64,000 nucleotides of DNA from Shewanella polaris (GCF_006385555.1 NZ_CP041036.1:1984001-2048000), one strand, 5' to 3'; positions 1-9,773 are shown, numbered from the stretch's first letter. Notes: generated by a model from the letters alone, not told the origin. Program-made: numbers and translations.

Positions 1-1250
1 AAGCTGATGAGACCCGCTCCGCCAATAAACATGTTGATGGTATGGGTAAGTTTAATGCCGACGGCTTTGGCTAGAAACGGAATAACAATCGCAGCAATTG
101 CAGCAAAGCCGTTATATGACGCGAATAACATACCGACCCAATCTGCACCGTCATTATAGGCTTGTGATACCACATCTGTGGTGCCGTAATGGTACGACGT
201 AACGGCCGCTGTGGTGTAAATCCACATTGCGAATAGGGCAAACCAAGCAAAAAATTGTACCAGTGCTAGCTGACGCATGGCTTTTGGCATATGAAACAAA
301 TCATCGACAACATTAAACGTCATGCCTAATCCGTCGCGTGTTGCTGACGATTCAGTGTTGCTGTTTGACAGTTTGGCTAACTTACGCGAGCAGTAAAGTT
401 GCAGTGGTCCGAAGGTGAAAATACCCAAGCTTAAAATATAAAGTTGCTTATCAAGGTCCTGGGTAACAATTGCGAGGGTGAAAATGGCGCCAATCGCCAT
501 CCATAGAATCGCACCATTTTGATATTGTTTGGCTGTGCGCGTATTGACGTTAGTGTCTTGTGCGTCAGTGGTGTCTTGTTGATTAAATTCCGCTAATTGC
601 TCTGGAGAATATTCTTTGGTTGAAATAATGGTCCAACCCACGGTTAGCATTAGTACCGCGCCACCAAAGTAAAATGCATAGCGCACAGAGTCGGCAATTT
701 CGCCCGCTGGTGCGGTGTTTTCGACATCAAATACATTAGTTAAAATATATGGCAAGGCAGAGGCCACCACCGCGCCGATACCAATGAAAAAGCTTTGCAT
801 TGCATAGCCCTGGGTTCGTTGGTTTTTGGGCAGATTATCGCCCACAAAAGCCCGAAACGGTTCCATGGCGATATTGATCGATGCATCCATAATCCACAAC
901 ATACCCGCAGCAATCCATAAAGTAGGCGAGTGCGGCATGATAAAGAGTGACAATGTGGTTAATACTGCACCAATTAAAAAATACGGGCGACGACGGCCAA
1001 GGCTATTCCAAGTATTGTCACTTAAGTAACCAATAATAGGTTGTACAATGAGGCCGGTAAGCGGGGCTGCAATCCATAAAATGGGGATGTCATCAATAGA
1101 TGCACCTAACGTTTGAAAGATACGACTAACGTTGGCATTTTGCAGTGCGAAACCAAATTGGATCCCCAAAAAGCCAAAACACATATTGAAGATTTGCCAA
1201 AAATTAAGCTGCGGTTGTTGGGGGATATTTTTATGATTATTGCCAGACAT
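1..1250 (-). CDS. MFS sugar transporter (probable maltose/maltodextrin symporter), 3' end outside window
   Basis: Inner-membrane carrier, probably importing maltose or short maltodextrins with a cation. The visible 416 residues show repeated hydrophobic segments, an N-terminal stretch GFLGIQFGFALQNANVSRIF and the loop motif GYLSDNTWNSLGRRRPY, all typical of the GPH/SLC45-like sugar transporters found in marine maltodextrin loci. The start is the ATG whose complement is at 1248-1250. It follows the GH97 glucosidase gene on the same strand, and an imperfect copy of the shared palindromic operator lies about 380 bp upstream (1631-1644), so it is probably controlled with the sugar genes. The C-terminus lies beyond the left edge. 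Family assignment is firm; the substrate is inferred from context. Confidence 0.85.
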   Translation of the reverse strand, partial: MSGNNHKNIPQQPQLNFWQIFNMCFGFLGIQFGFALQNANVSRIFQTLGASIDDIPILWIAAPLTGLIVQPIIGYLSDNTWNSLGRRRPYFLIGAVLTTLSLFIMPHSPTLWIAAGMLWIMDASINIAMEPFRAFVGDNLPKNQRTQGYAMQSFFIGIGAVVASALPYILTNVFDVENTAPAGEIADSVRYAFYFGGAVLMLTVGWTIISTKEYSPEQLAEFNQQDTTDAQDTNVNTRTAKQYQNGAILWMAIGAIFTLAIVTQDLDKQLYILSLGIFTFGPLQLYCSRKLAKLSNSNTESSATRDGLGMTFNVVDDLFHMPKAMRQLALVQFFAWFALFAMWIYTTAAVTSYHYGTTDVVSQAYNDGADWVGMLFASYNGFAAIAAIVIPFLAKAVGIKLTHTINMFIGGAGLIS

Positions 1251-1701
1251 GTGACATCCTTTTTGGTAAGTCATTGTGCTTACTTCTTTTAATTCTATTG
1301 CTAATGTTAGTCTTACTGGTTTTCGTTTGTATCTTCAGTTTAAATATTTACAGCTAATCTGTTGCCAATTAGTCATTAGACCTATGTAACGATAGCCAAA
1401 AAAATAGCGAATACGCATCTCCCTAAGACGGGTATTCGCTAAGACCTGCGCTTTATTCATTGCCGACTTTCGTCAAATTATCAACGGATAAAGTTAAACA
1501 AGGTACTCTAAAACTGATGATCTCCATGGCCGAAGACTCACCAGAAACGACCTAATCCATTTCGTCCTGCAATCACAGATGAAATAGCTGGGTATATCCT
1601 ATCCTCGAGCTCGTTGTTGGTACAACTTAATACATACGTATTCATGCCTTTTGGATAACTTAACACATACGCTTTATTAACATTTTTAAGGCTTAATTTG
1701 C
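1251..1701. other. Intergenic region between GH97 gene and transporter
   Basis: About 450 bases with no convincing coding region. It holds the imperfect operator copy at 1631-1644 and would carry the promoter of the minus-strand transporter. I see no clear terminator for the GH97 gene here, so the two genes could also be partly co-transcribed. Confidence 0.5.
1631..1644. promoter_or_regulatory. Imperfect maltodextrin-regulon operator
   Basis: TACATACGTATTCA matches the 14-bp palindrome seen at 3878, 22848 and 22997 in all but two positions (TA in place of TG/TC at the left edge). The central TACGTA is intact. It lies upstream of the minus-strand transporter, far from its start, so it is the weakest of the four copies. 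Confidence 0.5.
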
Positions 1702-3801
1702 TTAAAGCGCTTTAAAACGAATTGCCGTACCACCACTGGCAGCTAATGATAAATTTAGGGTGTCTTTTGCTGTAACGTTTTTAGACTCAATCACATAATC
1801 ATAAGGGTTTGTTAGCCAATCCGCTTTATCTCCGTCACGATAAATTGTGGCTTGATAATGTTTACCTGGAGTTAAAAAGTTAAGCTTTAGCGTCAATTTT
1901 CGTGAGTTTTCATCTGTTAATGCGCCTAGATACCAGTCTTCTGTACCGCGTTGTTTTCTTGCAAAGGCAACATAATCGCCAATTTCACCCGCAAGGGCGA
2001 TACTGTCGCTCCAATCCGTTGGTACATCTTGAATAAATTGAAATGCATCTAAGCGTTGTACATAATTACGTGGTAAATCTGCAGCCATTTGAATTGGGCT
2101 GTACAACACAACATATAAGGCTAATTGTTTTGTGAGCGTGGTTTTGACTCGGTTAACCGCATCTAAACCTTCAGGCGCTAAATTAAAGATGCCAGGGGTG
2201 AAGTCCATCGGCCCAGCTAGCATACGAGTATAAGGTAGAATTGCCGTATGTTCTGGAGTATTGGGTGGGCTTCCCCATGCATTAAACTCTTGGCCTCGAG
2301 CGCCTTCGCGTGCTATCCAATTTGGGTAAGTGCGGCGCAGGCCGGTATCTTTAATCGGCTCGTGAGTATTAATGCTAATGCCACGTTTTGCGGCTTCGGT
2401 AACGCTATGTAGATATTCGTTAACCATAAATTGGCCATCGTGCCATTCATGTCTAACGATGCCATTTTCATCTATTCGTTTAATATCACCACCGTCCGCA
2501 ACATAACCTGTCTTAACTTGAGTTACGCCATGCTCTTGATACATATCATAGGCATCACTCATTTGATTACGATAATTGGTTACCGAGCCTGAGGTTTCAT
2601 GGTGACCGATTAAACGGACATTTTTACTGTGCCCGTATTGAGTAATTTCATCGATATCAAAATCAGGATAAGCTTTAGTAAAACTAAACACATCGCCGTT
2701 ATCGAACCAACTACCATCCCAGCCTTCATTCCAACCTTCAACCAATACACCATCAAACCCATATTGGGCGGCAAAGTCCATATAACGCATGGTTTCGCTG
2801 GTGGTCGCGCCATGCTTAGGTCCGCTTCCCCAGGTGTTTTCATCGAGGTGCATACCCCACCAAATGCCAACGTATTTACCTGGTTTCACCCAAGACACAT
2901 CACCTAATTTATTGGGTTCGTTAAGGTTAAGGATCAGGTCTGAGTTAAGCAGACCTGGGGCATCTTTAGCTATTTGAATCGTACGCCATGGTGTTGAAAA
3001 TCCAGGTTGAGTCTTCACGCGAATACCGTCCGACCATGGCGTTAAATCAGCACGTAAAATCCCGTCGCGACCTTGATTAAGCACCATAGCAGCATAGTCG
3101 GTGAGGGCGGCTTCATGGATACTCAGATGCACGCCATCGGCCGTTCTAAAGGTCATTGGTGTGTGGGCTCGGTCGATTTTATCAAGCGAAGTTGTACGGT
3201 ATAAATATTCGTAACGGTTCCAACCGCGCCCTGGGATCCACCATGCGGTAGTATGTTGTGGATCTGGAATCGTAAATTCAGTTAATTCGTCGGTAATATT
3301 CAGTTTGGGAGTGTTATTGAGTCCAGCTTGTTTTGGCACCAAGTAGCGAAAACCAATACCGTCGTTAAAGGCTTTAAATTCAATATCAAAATCGACTTTG
3401 CCGTTACTCAGGGTCGTCACTATGCGATTGTAATTATCACGAACATTCTCACGCTCACCCCAAGGTTGCTGCCAAGTTTGGTCAACACTGTTGGTGGTGA
3501 CATTTTTTATACTGAAATCTACCCCCAATTCACCTAATTGCTGAAATACCAAGCCAAGTTTACTCGGGTTAACCACGGTTTTACCGTTGAAGCTCACTTG
3601 ATATTCAGGATGACCATTGTCATCAGTCAAACTGATGTTGATGTGTTTGTCTGGGGATTCGACGTTAACCGTTTTAGCTTGCACTATGCTAGGGACGGTA
3701 AGAGTTGCAAATGCTATTGCACTAGACAACACGATAATATTGGGAATAAAGCTTAAATGAGCTGTTGAGGTCGTAGAATGAGTCGAGTTAACGCGCGCCA
3801 T
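1702..3801 (-). CDS. susB: Glycoside hydrolase family 97 alpha-glucosidase (SusB-like)
   Basis: Secreted or periplasmic enzyme releasing glucose from the non-reducing end of maltodextrins. The 699-residue product has a hydrophobic N-terminal segment ending near VPSIVQA that reads as a signal peptide, an N-terminal beta-sandwich, a TIM barrel and a C-terminal sheet domain. Around residue 480 it carries HEPIKDTGLRRTYPN, and about 20 residues later AREGARGQE; these match the inverting GH97 branch, in which the two glutamates act as base and acid. Length agrees with Bacteroides SusB (about 700-740). A good copy of the shared operator (3878-3891) sits about 77 bp before the start. The neighbouring transporter supports a role in starch use. 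Confidence 0.93.
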   Translation of the reverse strand: MARVNSTHSTTSTAHLSFIPNIIVLSSAIAFATLTVPSIVQAKTVNVESPDKHINISLTDDNGHPEYQVSFNGKTVVNPSKLGLVFQQLGELGVDFSIKNVTTNSVDQTWQQPWGERENVRDNYNRIVTTLSNGKVDFDIEFKAFNDGIGFRYLVPKQAGLNNTPKLNITDELTEFTIPDPQHTTAWWIPGRGWNRYEYLYRTTSLDKIDRAHTPMTFRTADGVHLSIHEAALTDYAAMVLNQGRDGILRADLTPWSDGIRVKTQPGFSTPWRTIQIAKDAPGLLNSDLILNLNEPNKLGDVSWVKPGKYVGIWWGMHLDENTWGSGPKHGATTSETMRYMDFAAQYGFDGVLVEGWNEGWDGSWFDNGDVFSFTKAYPDFDIDEITQYGHSKNVRLIGHHETSGSVTNYRNQMSDAYDMYQEHGVTQVKTGYVADGGDIKRIDENGIVRHEWHDGQFMVNEYLHSVTEAAKRGISINTHEPIKDTGLRRTYPNWIAREGARGQEFNAWGSPPNTPEHTAILPYTRMLAGPMDFTPGIFNLAPEGLDAVNRVKTTLTKQLALYVVLYSPIQMAADLPRNYVQRLDAFQFIQDVPTDWSDSIALAGEIGDYVAFARKQRGTEDWYLGALTDENSRKLTLKLNFLTPGKHYQATIYRDGDKADWLTNPYDYVIESKNVTAKDTLNLSLAASGGTAIRFKAL

Positions 3802-3877
3802 ACAAAATCCTTGTTGTTTATTATTTTATCTTTTCAACAAGCAATATATGACGCTTTTAGATTTTACAGCAAAGATC

Positions 3878-3891
3878 TGCATACGTATTCA
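3878..3891. promoter_or_regulatory. Maltodextrin-regulon operator upstream of GH97 gene
   Basis: TGCATACGTATTCA is a near-perfect 14-bp palindrome centred on CG, the shape expected for a LacI-family repressor site. It is identical to the site at 22848-22861 before the TonB receptor. Its position, 77-90 bp before the start codon on the minus strand, fits promoter control. The regulator (MalR in published Shewanella regulon reconstructions, as I recall them) is not encoded here. Confidence 0.8.
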
Positions 3892-4017
3892 GGGAGTGAA
3901 TGCAACGTTACTGCAAATAAAATGCTTCTCGATCTTCTATAAATTCATGATTAATCTAGTGTTATTGGAGAGAATAGAAGGATGCTAGATACAATTACTC
4001 ACCGCAGGAGATCACCA

Positions 4018-4614
4018 TTACAATCTCATATCTAACTCATTATGGATCAACACCACGCATTGCGACGCAAACAGCATTCTAGGCCCTAAATTTATGTGTT
4101 GAGTACCCAGTCGCTTTAAGCTATTAAAGCTCTTTTTAGGCATAGGAATATGATCTGTCAGTAGAAAACAAGGATTGTCAGCAAACTCAATTTCTCGTAC
4201 TGGAGTGCCTTTCTTCTCTAACATATACAGTTGATAGTCTTCGGCTAACTCTTGCACCAACTTTTCAAAGCTCACTGTACGCACGGTAATGCCAGGCTCA
4301 ACCTCACGCAATTGTTCTTTAGTCATCCCCTTTGATGCAGTTAATGCTTTGGCGATTTTATTAGTTAGATTCTGCTCATGAAAGCCACCAATATGACCTA
4401 ATTCACTTGAACGAAAGCAAATGGTGCGCGAAAAATCGAGGGTGCTTTCTAACACTAAATACACCACCACATCATCTCGATGAGATTGGGCGACAAAAAT
4501 AGTATTCATTAACGTATGGGCTAAAATTTCAGTGTGGGCCGATTGACCTATACCAGCCAAAAACTGCTGACTATCGACAGGAGCCGCTCTGGCTCGAACT
4601 ACAAAAGCGCGCAT
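4018..4614 (-). CDS. trmY: TrmY-like tRNA (pseudouridine-54-N1)-methyltransferase (DUF358)
   Basis: SPOUT-class methyltransferase; archaeal TrmY methylates N1 of pseudouridine 54 in the tRNA T-loop using S-adenosylmethionine. The 198-residue product begins MRAFVVRARAAPVD and contains VYLVLESTLDFSRTICF and, near the C-terminus, PCFLLTDHIPMPKK and GPRMLFASQCVVLIHNELD, which match the conserved parts of that family including the knot region. I moved the start 10 codons inside the longest frame, to the ATG at 4612-4614 preceded by AGGA, because family homology begins there. Bacterial members are scattered (Vibrio, Shewanella), and their target is not obvious since bacterial tRNAs normally carry T54. 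It is a single gene with no operon partner. Confidence 0.85.
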   Translation of the reverse strand: MRAFVVRARAAPVDSQQFLAGIGQSAHTEILAHTLMNTIFVAQSHRDDVVVYLVLESTLDFSRTICFRSSELGHIGGFHEQNLTNKIAKALTASKGMTKEQLREVEPGITVRTVSFEKLVQELAEDYQLYMLEKKGTPVREIEFADNPCFLLTDHIPMPKKSFNSLKRLGTQHINLGPRMLFASQCVVLIHNELDMRL

Positions 4615-4945
4615 TGTAAATCCTAATGAGGAAAATTGGAGCAATAAGTTTGATAACTGATTGGATAATCAATCAGCTATTGCGCATGATATTAACCGTA
4701 TTATCACAGCTTTACACCTGACTGTAACGCGTTTAAGGCATTAGGGTTAATTTGATTGTTAACTGGGTAGTACCTTTGCCTAATAAGTTTGTCTCAATAA
4801 CCACTAAACGTTATGTTATTAATACTGTTGAATCGATATTACCTAAAAAGTTAATCGCAACAATACAGGTCATAATATTACTTTTTTACACATGTAAATT
4901 TTGCTACAAACTTCATATTCTCAAATCACAAACTCAAGGATGTTT
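4615..4945. other. Intergenic region between divergent TrmY-like and GNAT genes
   Basis: AT-rich spacer of about 330 bases that must hold both divergent promoters. I recognise no gene, repeat or defined regulatory site in it. Confidence 0.4.
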
Positions 4946-5410
4946 ATGATAATTATTAGGAAAGCACTTGAGTCTGATGTTCAGGCTATTTACACCTTGA
5001 GAAATCGAGCCATTATTGAAAAATGCTCAGGTTTTTACAATTCACAGCAATTGGCATTATGGACTCAAGGCGATATTTCAGCTGTCTTGATTAACGATAT
5101 TGTGGATTCTTTCTACGTTTCATTACTTAATGGTAAGGTTATTGGTTGTGGTAAAGTTAACCTCGAAACCGGAATGATCGATGCAATTTTTGTTGACCCC
5201 GACTATTTTGGTCAAGGGGCTGCTAAGTTGATGTTGGCATTTCTCGAAAGACTTGCGTTAGAAAATGATCTGGAATTATTAACACTCGAATCTACGCTAA
5301 ATGCAGCAGGATTTTATTACGCTTGTGGTTTTGTGGGGGATGAAGTGTCGACTTATCATTCACCGCGAGGGATTAGCTTGGATTGTATTGCTATGCAGAA
5401 ATTTTTATAA
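4946..5410 (+). CDS. GNAT-family N-acetyltransferase
   Basis: Predicted cytoplasmic acyltransferase moving an acetyl group from acetyl-CoA to an unknown amine. The 154 residues start IIRKALESDVQAIYTLRN, continue with a beta-strand VIGCGKVNLETGMIDAIFVDPDYFGQGAAKLM that contains the acetyl-CoA loop (QGAAKLM in place of the usual Q/RxxGxG/A), and end with LESTLNAAGFYYACGFV, the usual GNAT motif B. I chose the ATG at 4946 because AAGGA lies five bases before it; an ATG two codons earlier overlaps that site. Single gene; no substrate can be inferred. Confidence 0.85.
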   Translation: MIIIRKALESDVQAIYTLRNRAIIEKCSGFYNSQQLALWTQGDISAVLINDIVDSFYVSLLNGKVIGCGKVNLETGMIDAIFVDPDYFGQGAAKLMLAFLERLALENDLELLTLESTLNAAGFYYACGFVGDEVSTYHSPRGISLDCIAMQKFL

Positions 5411-5638
5411 AGAGTGGTTAGTTAGAAACGACATAACGTGTGTTTATAGTTATGCGGTGTTGCTATCAGGTTTTGCTATAAGATGTTGATAATTATGGTT
5501 TATATTACTTGTTTTAGCGCTAATTTATTTCAGAATAACAGTGGTAAAAGGAAAAGATTTTGTCATCATCAATAAAATTTTTAGTTTTCTCCTTAGCCTT
5601 CAGCTTAGCTTATTCCGCTCACACAATAATCAGCTAGT

Positions 5639-6091
5639 TCATGATATCAATAGGTTATGAGATGAGGACGTTTCGGCCTCTTTTTGTACTTTAAGCAAGG
5701 TCATTAGTTGCGTATTGAGCATCATAATCTTGTTATCTATCATTTTAAGCTGATCTTGAGCTTGTGGTGAATTATCTCCAGCAAGATCTCGACGTTGTTC
5801 TTGTAACTCTTTTATTTGTTCTTTTAGCTTATCAATCAATTTTTCATTTTCAGTGCGCGTATCGGCTTGTTCACTTTGTTGAATTTCAGCGCTGGAGGCA
5901 TTTTTATGCATAGTGGCACCCAGTTCAGTGGATAATTTCTTTTGGCCTTCATCTGAAATAGAGACTGTATCAGATTGCGTATCCTGTGAGCTTGATGAGT
6001 CTAGTGGAACAAAATCAGATGTTAATCTGACTTGGGCTTTTTGCAGATTATCAGTAATCGAAGTCGTTGAGCCTAAACCTGAAACGTTCAT
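5639..6091 (-). CDS. Hypothetical coiled-coil protein with DTVSIS motif
   Basis: Unrecognised protein of 150 residues, no signal peptide or membrane segment. The N-terminal half is Ser/Thr/Gln rich and contains SDTVSISDEGQKKL, a short motif also seen near the start of FlgM and other flagellum-linked proteins. Residues about 80-135 (NEKLIDKLKEQIKELQEQR and following) form a heptad-like charged coiled coil. It stands alone, downstream of the PCMT-esterase gene on the same strand. A flagellar or surface role is only a guess from the motif. Confidence 0.65.
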   Translation of the reverse strand: MNVSGLGSTTSITDNLQKAQVRLTSDFVPLDSSSSQDTQSDTVSISDEGQKKLSTELGATMHKNASSAEIQQSEQADTRTENEKLIDKLKEQIKELQEQRRDLAGDNSPQAQDQLKMIDNKIMMLNTQLMTLLKVQKEAETSSSHNLLIS

Positions 6092-6184
6092 TGTTAAGCC
6101 TTTTCCAGAAGATGATATGTATTATCGACCTTGATGTAAAAGGCTTTAGTTATGGTTGATCACTTTAACCGTCATTATTTGTAT

Positions 6185-6210
6185 AAGCCCCATTGCATTG
6201 GGGCTTTTTT
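6185..6210. terminator. Rho-independent terminator-like hairpin
   Basis: AAGCCCCA - TTGCAT - TGGGGCTT followed by T residues. It lies 67 bases past the end of the minus-strand gene at 6277-8262. The T-run is best on the plus strand, so it may work in both directions. Confidence 0.65.
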
Positions 6211-6276
6211 ACCTTTAACAAAATAATCCGACTGTAGTGCAATTGATTAAGTCACAATATGTCCATTATTGATGCT

Positions 6277-8262
6277 CTAAAGACCAAATGGGAAAGTATC
6301 GGGCATACCTTGTATTGTTTCCTTTGCCAAAGGTTCTACTGCGCGGGTTTCATCGAACCAGATGTATTCATCAAATTGATTCGGTAACGAGGCGTAAAAA
6401 TAATGGCTTTGTAATTCGGTTTCAGGTCGATAAATGACACCTATGGCACGTTCGAGTCGTTCGGCAAGCAACTTTTTGCGTGTAATCTCTTTGAGTGGTT
6501 TACGCAAAGGTAATAAAAAGTTATCGGTAGAGACTTCATGGCATAAGCGTTCATAGCTGTCGATGTGTGCTGGTTGTACTTGTTTTATTTCCATCGGTCC
6601 TCCCCATTCAGAGGCGGCGGCTACCGTACCATGGTCCGTACCAAAACCGATATTATAGGCCTTGTCACCATATTCTTGCCTTGCAAGTTGTCCAATATTT
6701 AATTCACCACGGGCACTCATCTGTGTCGCTCTTGCATCTCCAACATGTGAATTATGTTCCCATATGACGGCTTTAGATTGTGGTCCTCTAAATTTAATAA
6801 CCGATTGTAAAGTGTCAAACATATGTTGGTCGCGCTGATTCCATGAGCTATTTTCGGCATAATACATGGTGCGATAATAGCGTTCAGCATCAGTGACTAG
6901 GCGGGCATTTTGCTCTGCATTGAAGAACTGTTCTCCATCTGCTTGAGAATATTCCATGCGTTTATGCAATAAATCCTTCAGCGTGGCAATGACATCCATT
7001 TCACATTCCCTATATTGTTTGGTCATTGTAACTTGTCCATACATACCTGGATCGCTTGCCCACGGCATTAGGCAGCCATAGCGTACTCGAGCCACCTCTG
7101 CTGTTTTAGGGTCTACTTTGTCTAGGTAGTTCAGTACTGCTTCGATTGAACTAAATAAGCTGTACAGATCGAGTCCATAAAAACCCACTTGATGACTAGG
7201 ATCTTTGGTTTTCTTATTGTGTGCTTTTAACCAGTGACTAAATTCCAGTACCGAATGGTTTGCCCACATCCATGTAGGAAAACGAGAAAAAGGTTTGCTC
7301 TCCAGCAAAGGATCAGGCTCTGTCCCATGTATATAATGATCTAAATGTGCCGCATCTGGCCAGTCGGCCTCAACTGCCACAATGGTAAAGCCTTTCTTTT
7401 CGATGAGTTCTTGTGTGATACGTGCACGCATTTCATAAAATTCGGCAGTACCATGAGAGGCTTCACCGAGTAATACCACCTGGCTATCACCGATGCGCGT
7501 CATTAAATTATCCAGATTAACATCATCAATACGGGCAAAATGTTCACTGGATTGATAGATCAATTCAGGCAAACTTGCTTCTGCTATGTTTTGTGCAAGT
7601 TTTGTTGCTGCTTCATCTTCCCAACCCGCAGCGCCAATCAAAGGTACAAACCGAACACTTCCTAAATCTTCTTGTTGATATTCATTTTCACCGATACGTC
7701 GAATACGCAGCAATGTTAGCGAGTGTAAATTTGATCCAACCGGAATGACCAAACGCCCACCGATGGCTAATTGTTGTTTAAGTGTTTCGGGAACGTCTGG
7801 CCCTCCTGCTGCAACAATAATGGCATCAAAAGGAGCGTGTTCAGGCCAGCCCAATGTGCCATCATCCTGTAATACTTGGACATTTTTGTAGTCGAGGTCT
7901 TTAAGTCGGATGCGTGCAGAATCGGCAAGAATTTTATGTCGCTCAATGGTATACACATAATCAGCTATTTCAGCTAAAACGGCTGCTGCATATCCGGAAC
8001 CGGTTCCCACTTCAAGTACGCGTTCATCGCCTTGTAATTCCAGTGCCGCAGTCATGAGGGCAACGATATAAGGCTGCGAGATTGTTTGTCCAGCCTCAAT
8101 AGGGAGTGGGGAGTCACTATAAGCAAACTCAACCAGTTCTGTAGGTACAAAATTCTCTCGTGGTACAGCATTGACGGCATCTAGTACCACTTGATTTTGT
8201 AAACCACGAGCCTGCAACTGATAATCTATCATTTGTTTTCTTAGGCTTTCGAATCTATTCAT
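6277..8262 (-). CDS. Fusion of protein-L-isoaspartate O-methyltransferase and erythromycin-esterase-like domains
   Basis: Two enzymes in one 661-residue chain. Residues 1 to about 215 are a PCMT domain: LPIEAGQTISQPYIVALMT, the SAM-binding motif VLEVGTGSGYAAAVLAEI, and FDAIIVAAGGPDVPE; PCMT repairs isoaspartyl damage in proteins. After a short linker, residues about 235-650 form an EreA/EreB-like hydrolase domain with VVLLGEASHGTAEFYEMR, VAVEADWPDAAHLDHYIHG and VIWEHNSHVGDARATQM, which carry the histidine and glutamate residues of the esterase active site. The full chain has no signal peptide. This fusion exists in other environmental bacteria; its true substrate is unknown and need not be a macrolide. 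Divergent spacer upstream; no operon partner. Confidence 0.9.
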   Translation of the reverse strand: MNRFESLRKQMIDYQLQARGLQNQVVLDAVNAVPRENFVPTELVEFAYSDSPLPIEAGQTISQPYIVALMTAALELQGDERVLEVGTGSGYAAAVLAEIADYVYTIERHKILADSARIRLKDLDYKNVQVLQDDGTLGWPEHAPFDAIIVAAGGPDVPETLKQQLAIGGRLVIPVGSNLHSLTLLRIRRIGENEYQQEDLGSVRFVPLIGAAGWEDEAATKLAQNIAEASLPELIYQSSEHFARIDDVNLDNLMTRIGDSQVVLLGEASHGTAEFYEMRARITQELIEKKGFTIVAVEADWPDAAHLDHYIHGTEPDPLLESKPFSRFPTWMWANHSVLEFSHWLKAHNKKTKDPSHQVGFYGLDLYSLFSSIEAVLNYLDKVDPKTAEVARVRYGCLMPWASDPGMYGQVTMTKQYRECEMDVIATLKDLLHKRMEYSQADGEQFFNAEQNARLVTDAERYYRTMYYAENSSWNQRDQHMFDTLQSVIKFRGPQSKAVIWEHNSHVGDARATQMSARGELNIGQLARQEYGDKAYNIGFGTDHGTVAAASEWGGPMEIKQVQPAHIDSYERLCHEVSTDNFLLPLRKPLKEITRKKLLAERLERAIGVIYRPETELQSHYFYASLPNQFDEYIWFDETRAVEPLAKETIQGMPDTFPFGL

Positions 8263-8618
8263 TGTTGATTCTCCTAATGTTAACTAATCAATTTTGACCA
8301 TTGATAATTAACTATATCAGTTGCTTTAACCCGATAAAGATTAGTGTATAAAATAGGCAGATTTAGTGAAATCAAAGCATAATCATTAACACTGCCAACC
8401 CAATTGGTTGACTAATATTTAACCGTTTTAGTCGTTTTGAGTTACTTTTAGTTATTTTCATGCATGAACGAGGAACCAAGATAAACTCCATCTTAATGTA
8501 GATGGATCATTTAACTAAAAATAATGTATTTGCGTTGTCTGCCAAGGATTTCCAGATCATATGAGTAACCGTGAGGGTTATATATTGAAAGAAGTAATAG
8601 GATTATCTTCATGTTTAA
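8263..8618. other. Spacer between minus-strand MFS and PCMT-esterase genes
   Basis: About 355 bases, AT-rich, with no gene I can support. It should contain the promoter of the PCMT-esterase gene. Confidence 0.4.
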
Positions 8619-9773
8619 TTAAGTTGGTTTCTTCCAAATCCAAAAAGCCAGTACCAACAAAAGTATGGTCATGCCAGAAAGCGAAAATAGGATAACCGTT
8701 TCAAATCCAAATTGTGTCCACAATTGGCCAACCACAATGGCTCCGAGCGAACTGGTTAATGCAACACCACCATAGAAGATGCCATAAACAAAAGCTTTGC
8801 TAATAGCATATTGTGATATATAGGCTCTGATTGTATTGAGTGACATAACCGTAAACATTCCCAATAAAATAAAACACAGCCATAAATATTCTTGCCATAA
8901 GGCTAGGATGGATAGGGTGCCAAATGCAAAGGCAATTAACAGCATTTTATGGTTGCCAATTTTGTCCGTTATAACACCGCTATAATAGCTGAATAAGGTT
9001 TGCGTTAACGTCAGGGTGATGATAAATAAAGGAATAGTGGAGATGGAATAACCCACTTCTTTAACTTTAATGATCAGAAACTGATCACTCAATATAAAAA
9101 ATAGGGAAGCAAAATAAATGATAATCAAAGGCAATAAGCGCATGTCTTGTTGATTGATTACCGCTTTGCGTTTTTCATCTTTAGCTTTAATTGAAACAGG
9201 AATATCTTTGACCAAAAATAACGCAATAGCGCTGGCCATGAGACCTGGGATCAAAGTGGCGGCGAATATTAGTCGAATGCTGTCTTTATCCAGTGTAAAC
9301 CACGTGAGGATGAGGAAAATACAGATAGCGCCGCCAAGTTCTCCTGCGATATCCATTGTTTTGTGAAAGCCAAAGGTTTTGCCGGAGCTATTTGTTTCAC
9401 TGAAGGCGCTGATTAATGCATCTTTGGGGGCGCTGCGGACGGCTTTACCCATACGCTCTACGCCACGGATGATTGCTACTCCTAGATAACCCTGCGTCAA
9501 TGCCAACATTGGCTTGGTAAGTGCGGAGATAAAATAACCGCTTACGACCAAAGGTTTCACTAGCGTAAAACGGTCACTTAGATAACCAAATAATATTCTA
9601 AAGAAATAAGAGATAAAGCTTGCCGCAGCGATAATAATGCCTAACTTATCGACGCCTTCGTTGAGGATATAAACAACATATAAAGGCAGTAGCGTTGTGA
9701 CCATAGACGATGCGAAATCAGTAAAAAAACTGACCCACCCGAGATAGATGATGTTGTTGTTAATATGCCGCAT
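8619..9773 (-). CDS. Major facilitator superfamily transporter
   Basis: Inner-membrane carrier of 384 residues with about 12 hydrophobic segments. The loop between helices 2 and 3 reads GYLSDRFTLVKP, the MFS motif A position, and the half-molecule repeat is seen again at GVITDKIGNHKM. The region GVERMGKAVRSAPKDALISAF resembles MFS members related to tetracycline/drug or phospholipid transporters rather than sugar symporters. The ATG start is at the expected distance from the first helix. No neighbour suggests a substrate. Confidence 0.85.
   Translation of the reverse strand: MRHINNNIIYLGWVSFFTDFASSMVTTLLPLYVVYILNEGVDKLGIIIAAASFISYFFRILFGYLSDRFTLVKPLVVSGYFISALTKPMLALTQGYLGVAIIRGVERMGKAVRSAPKDALISAFSETNSSGKTFGFHKTMDIAGELGGAICIFLILTWFTLDKDSIRLIFAATLIPGLMASAIALFLVKDIPVSIKAKDEKRKAVINQQDMRLLPLIIIYFASLFFILSDQFLIIKVKEVGYSISTIPLFIITLTLTQTLFSYYSGVITDKIGNHKMLLIAFAFGTLSILALWQEYLWLCFILLGMFTVMSLNTIRAYISQYAISKAFVYGIFYGGVALTSSLGAIVVGQLWTQFGFETVILFSLSGMTILLLVLAFWIWKKPT

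Noticed and set aside
6277-8262. Acquired macrolide resistance gene
   Set aside because: The esterase domain is fused to PCMT, lies in ordinary chromosome and has no mobile flanks; a resistance call is not supported.
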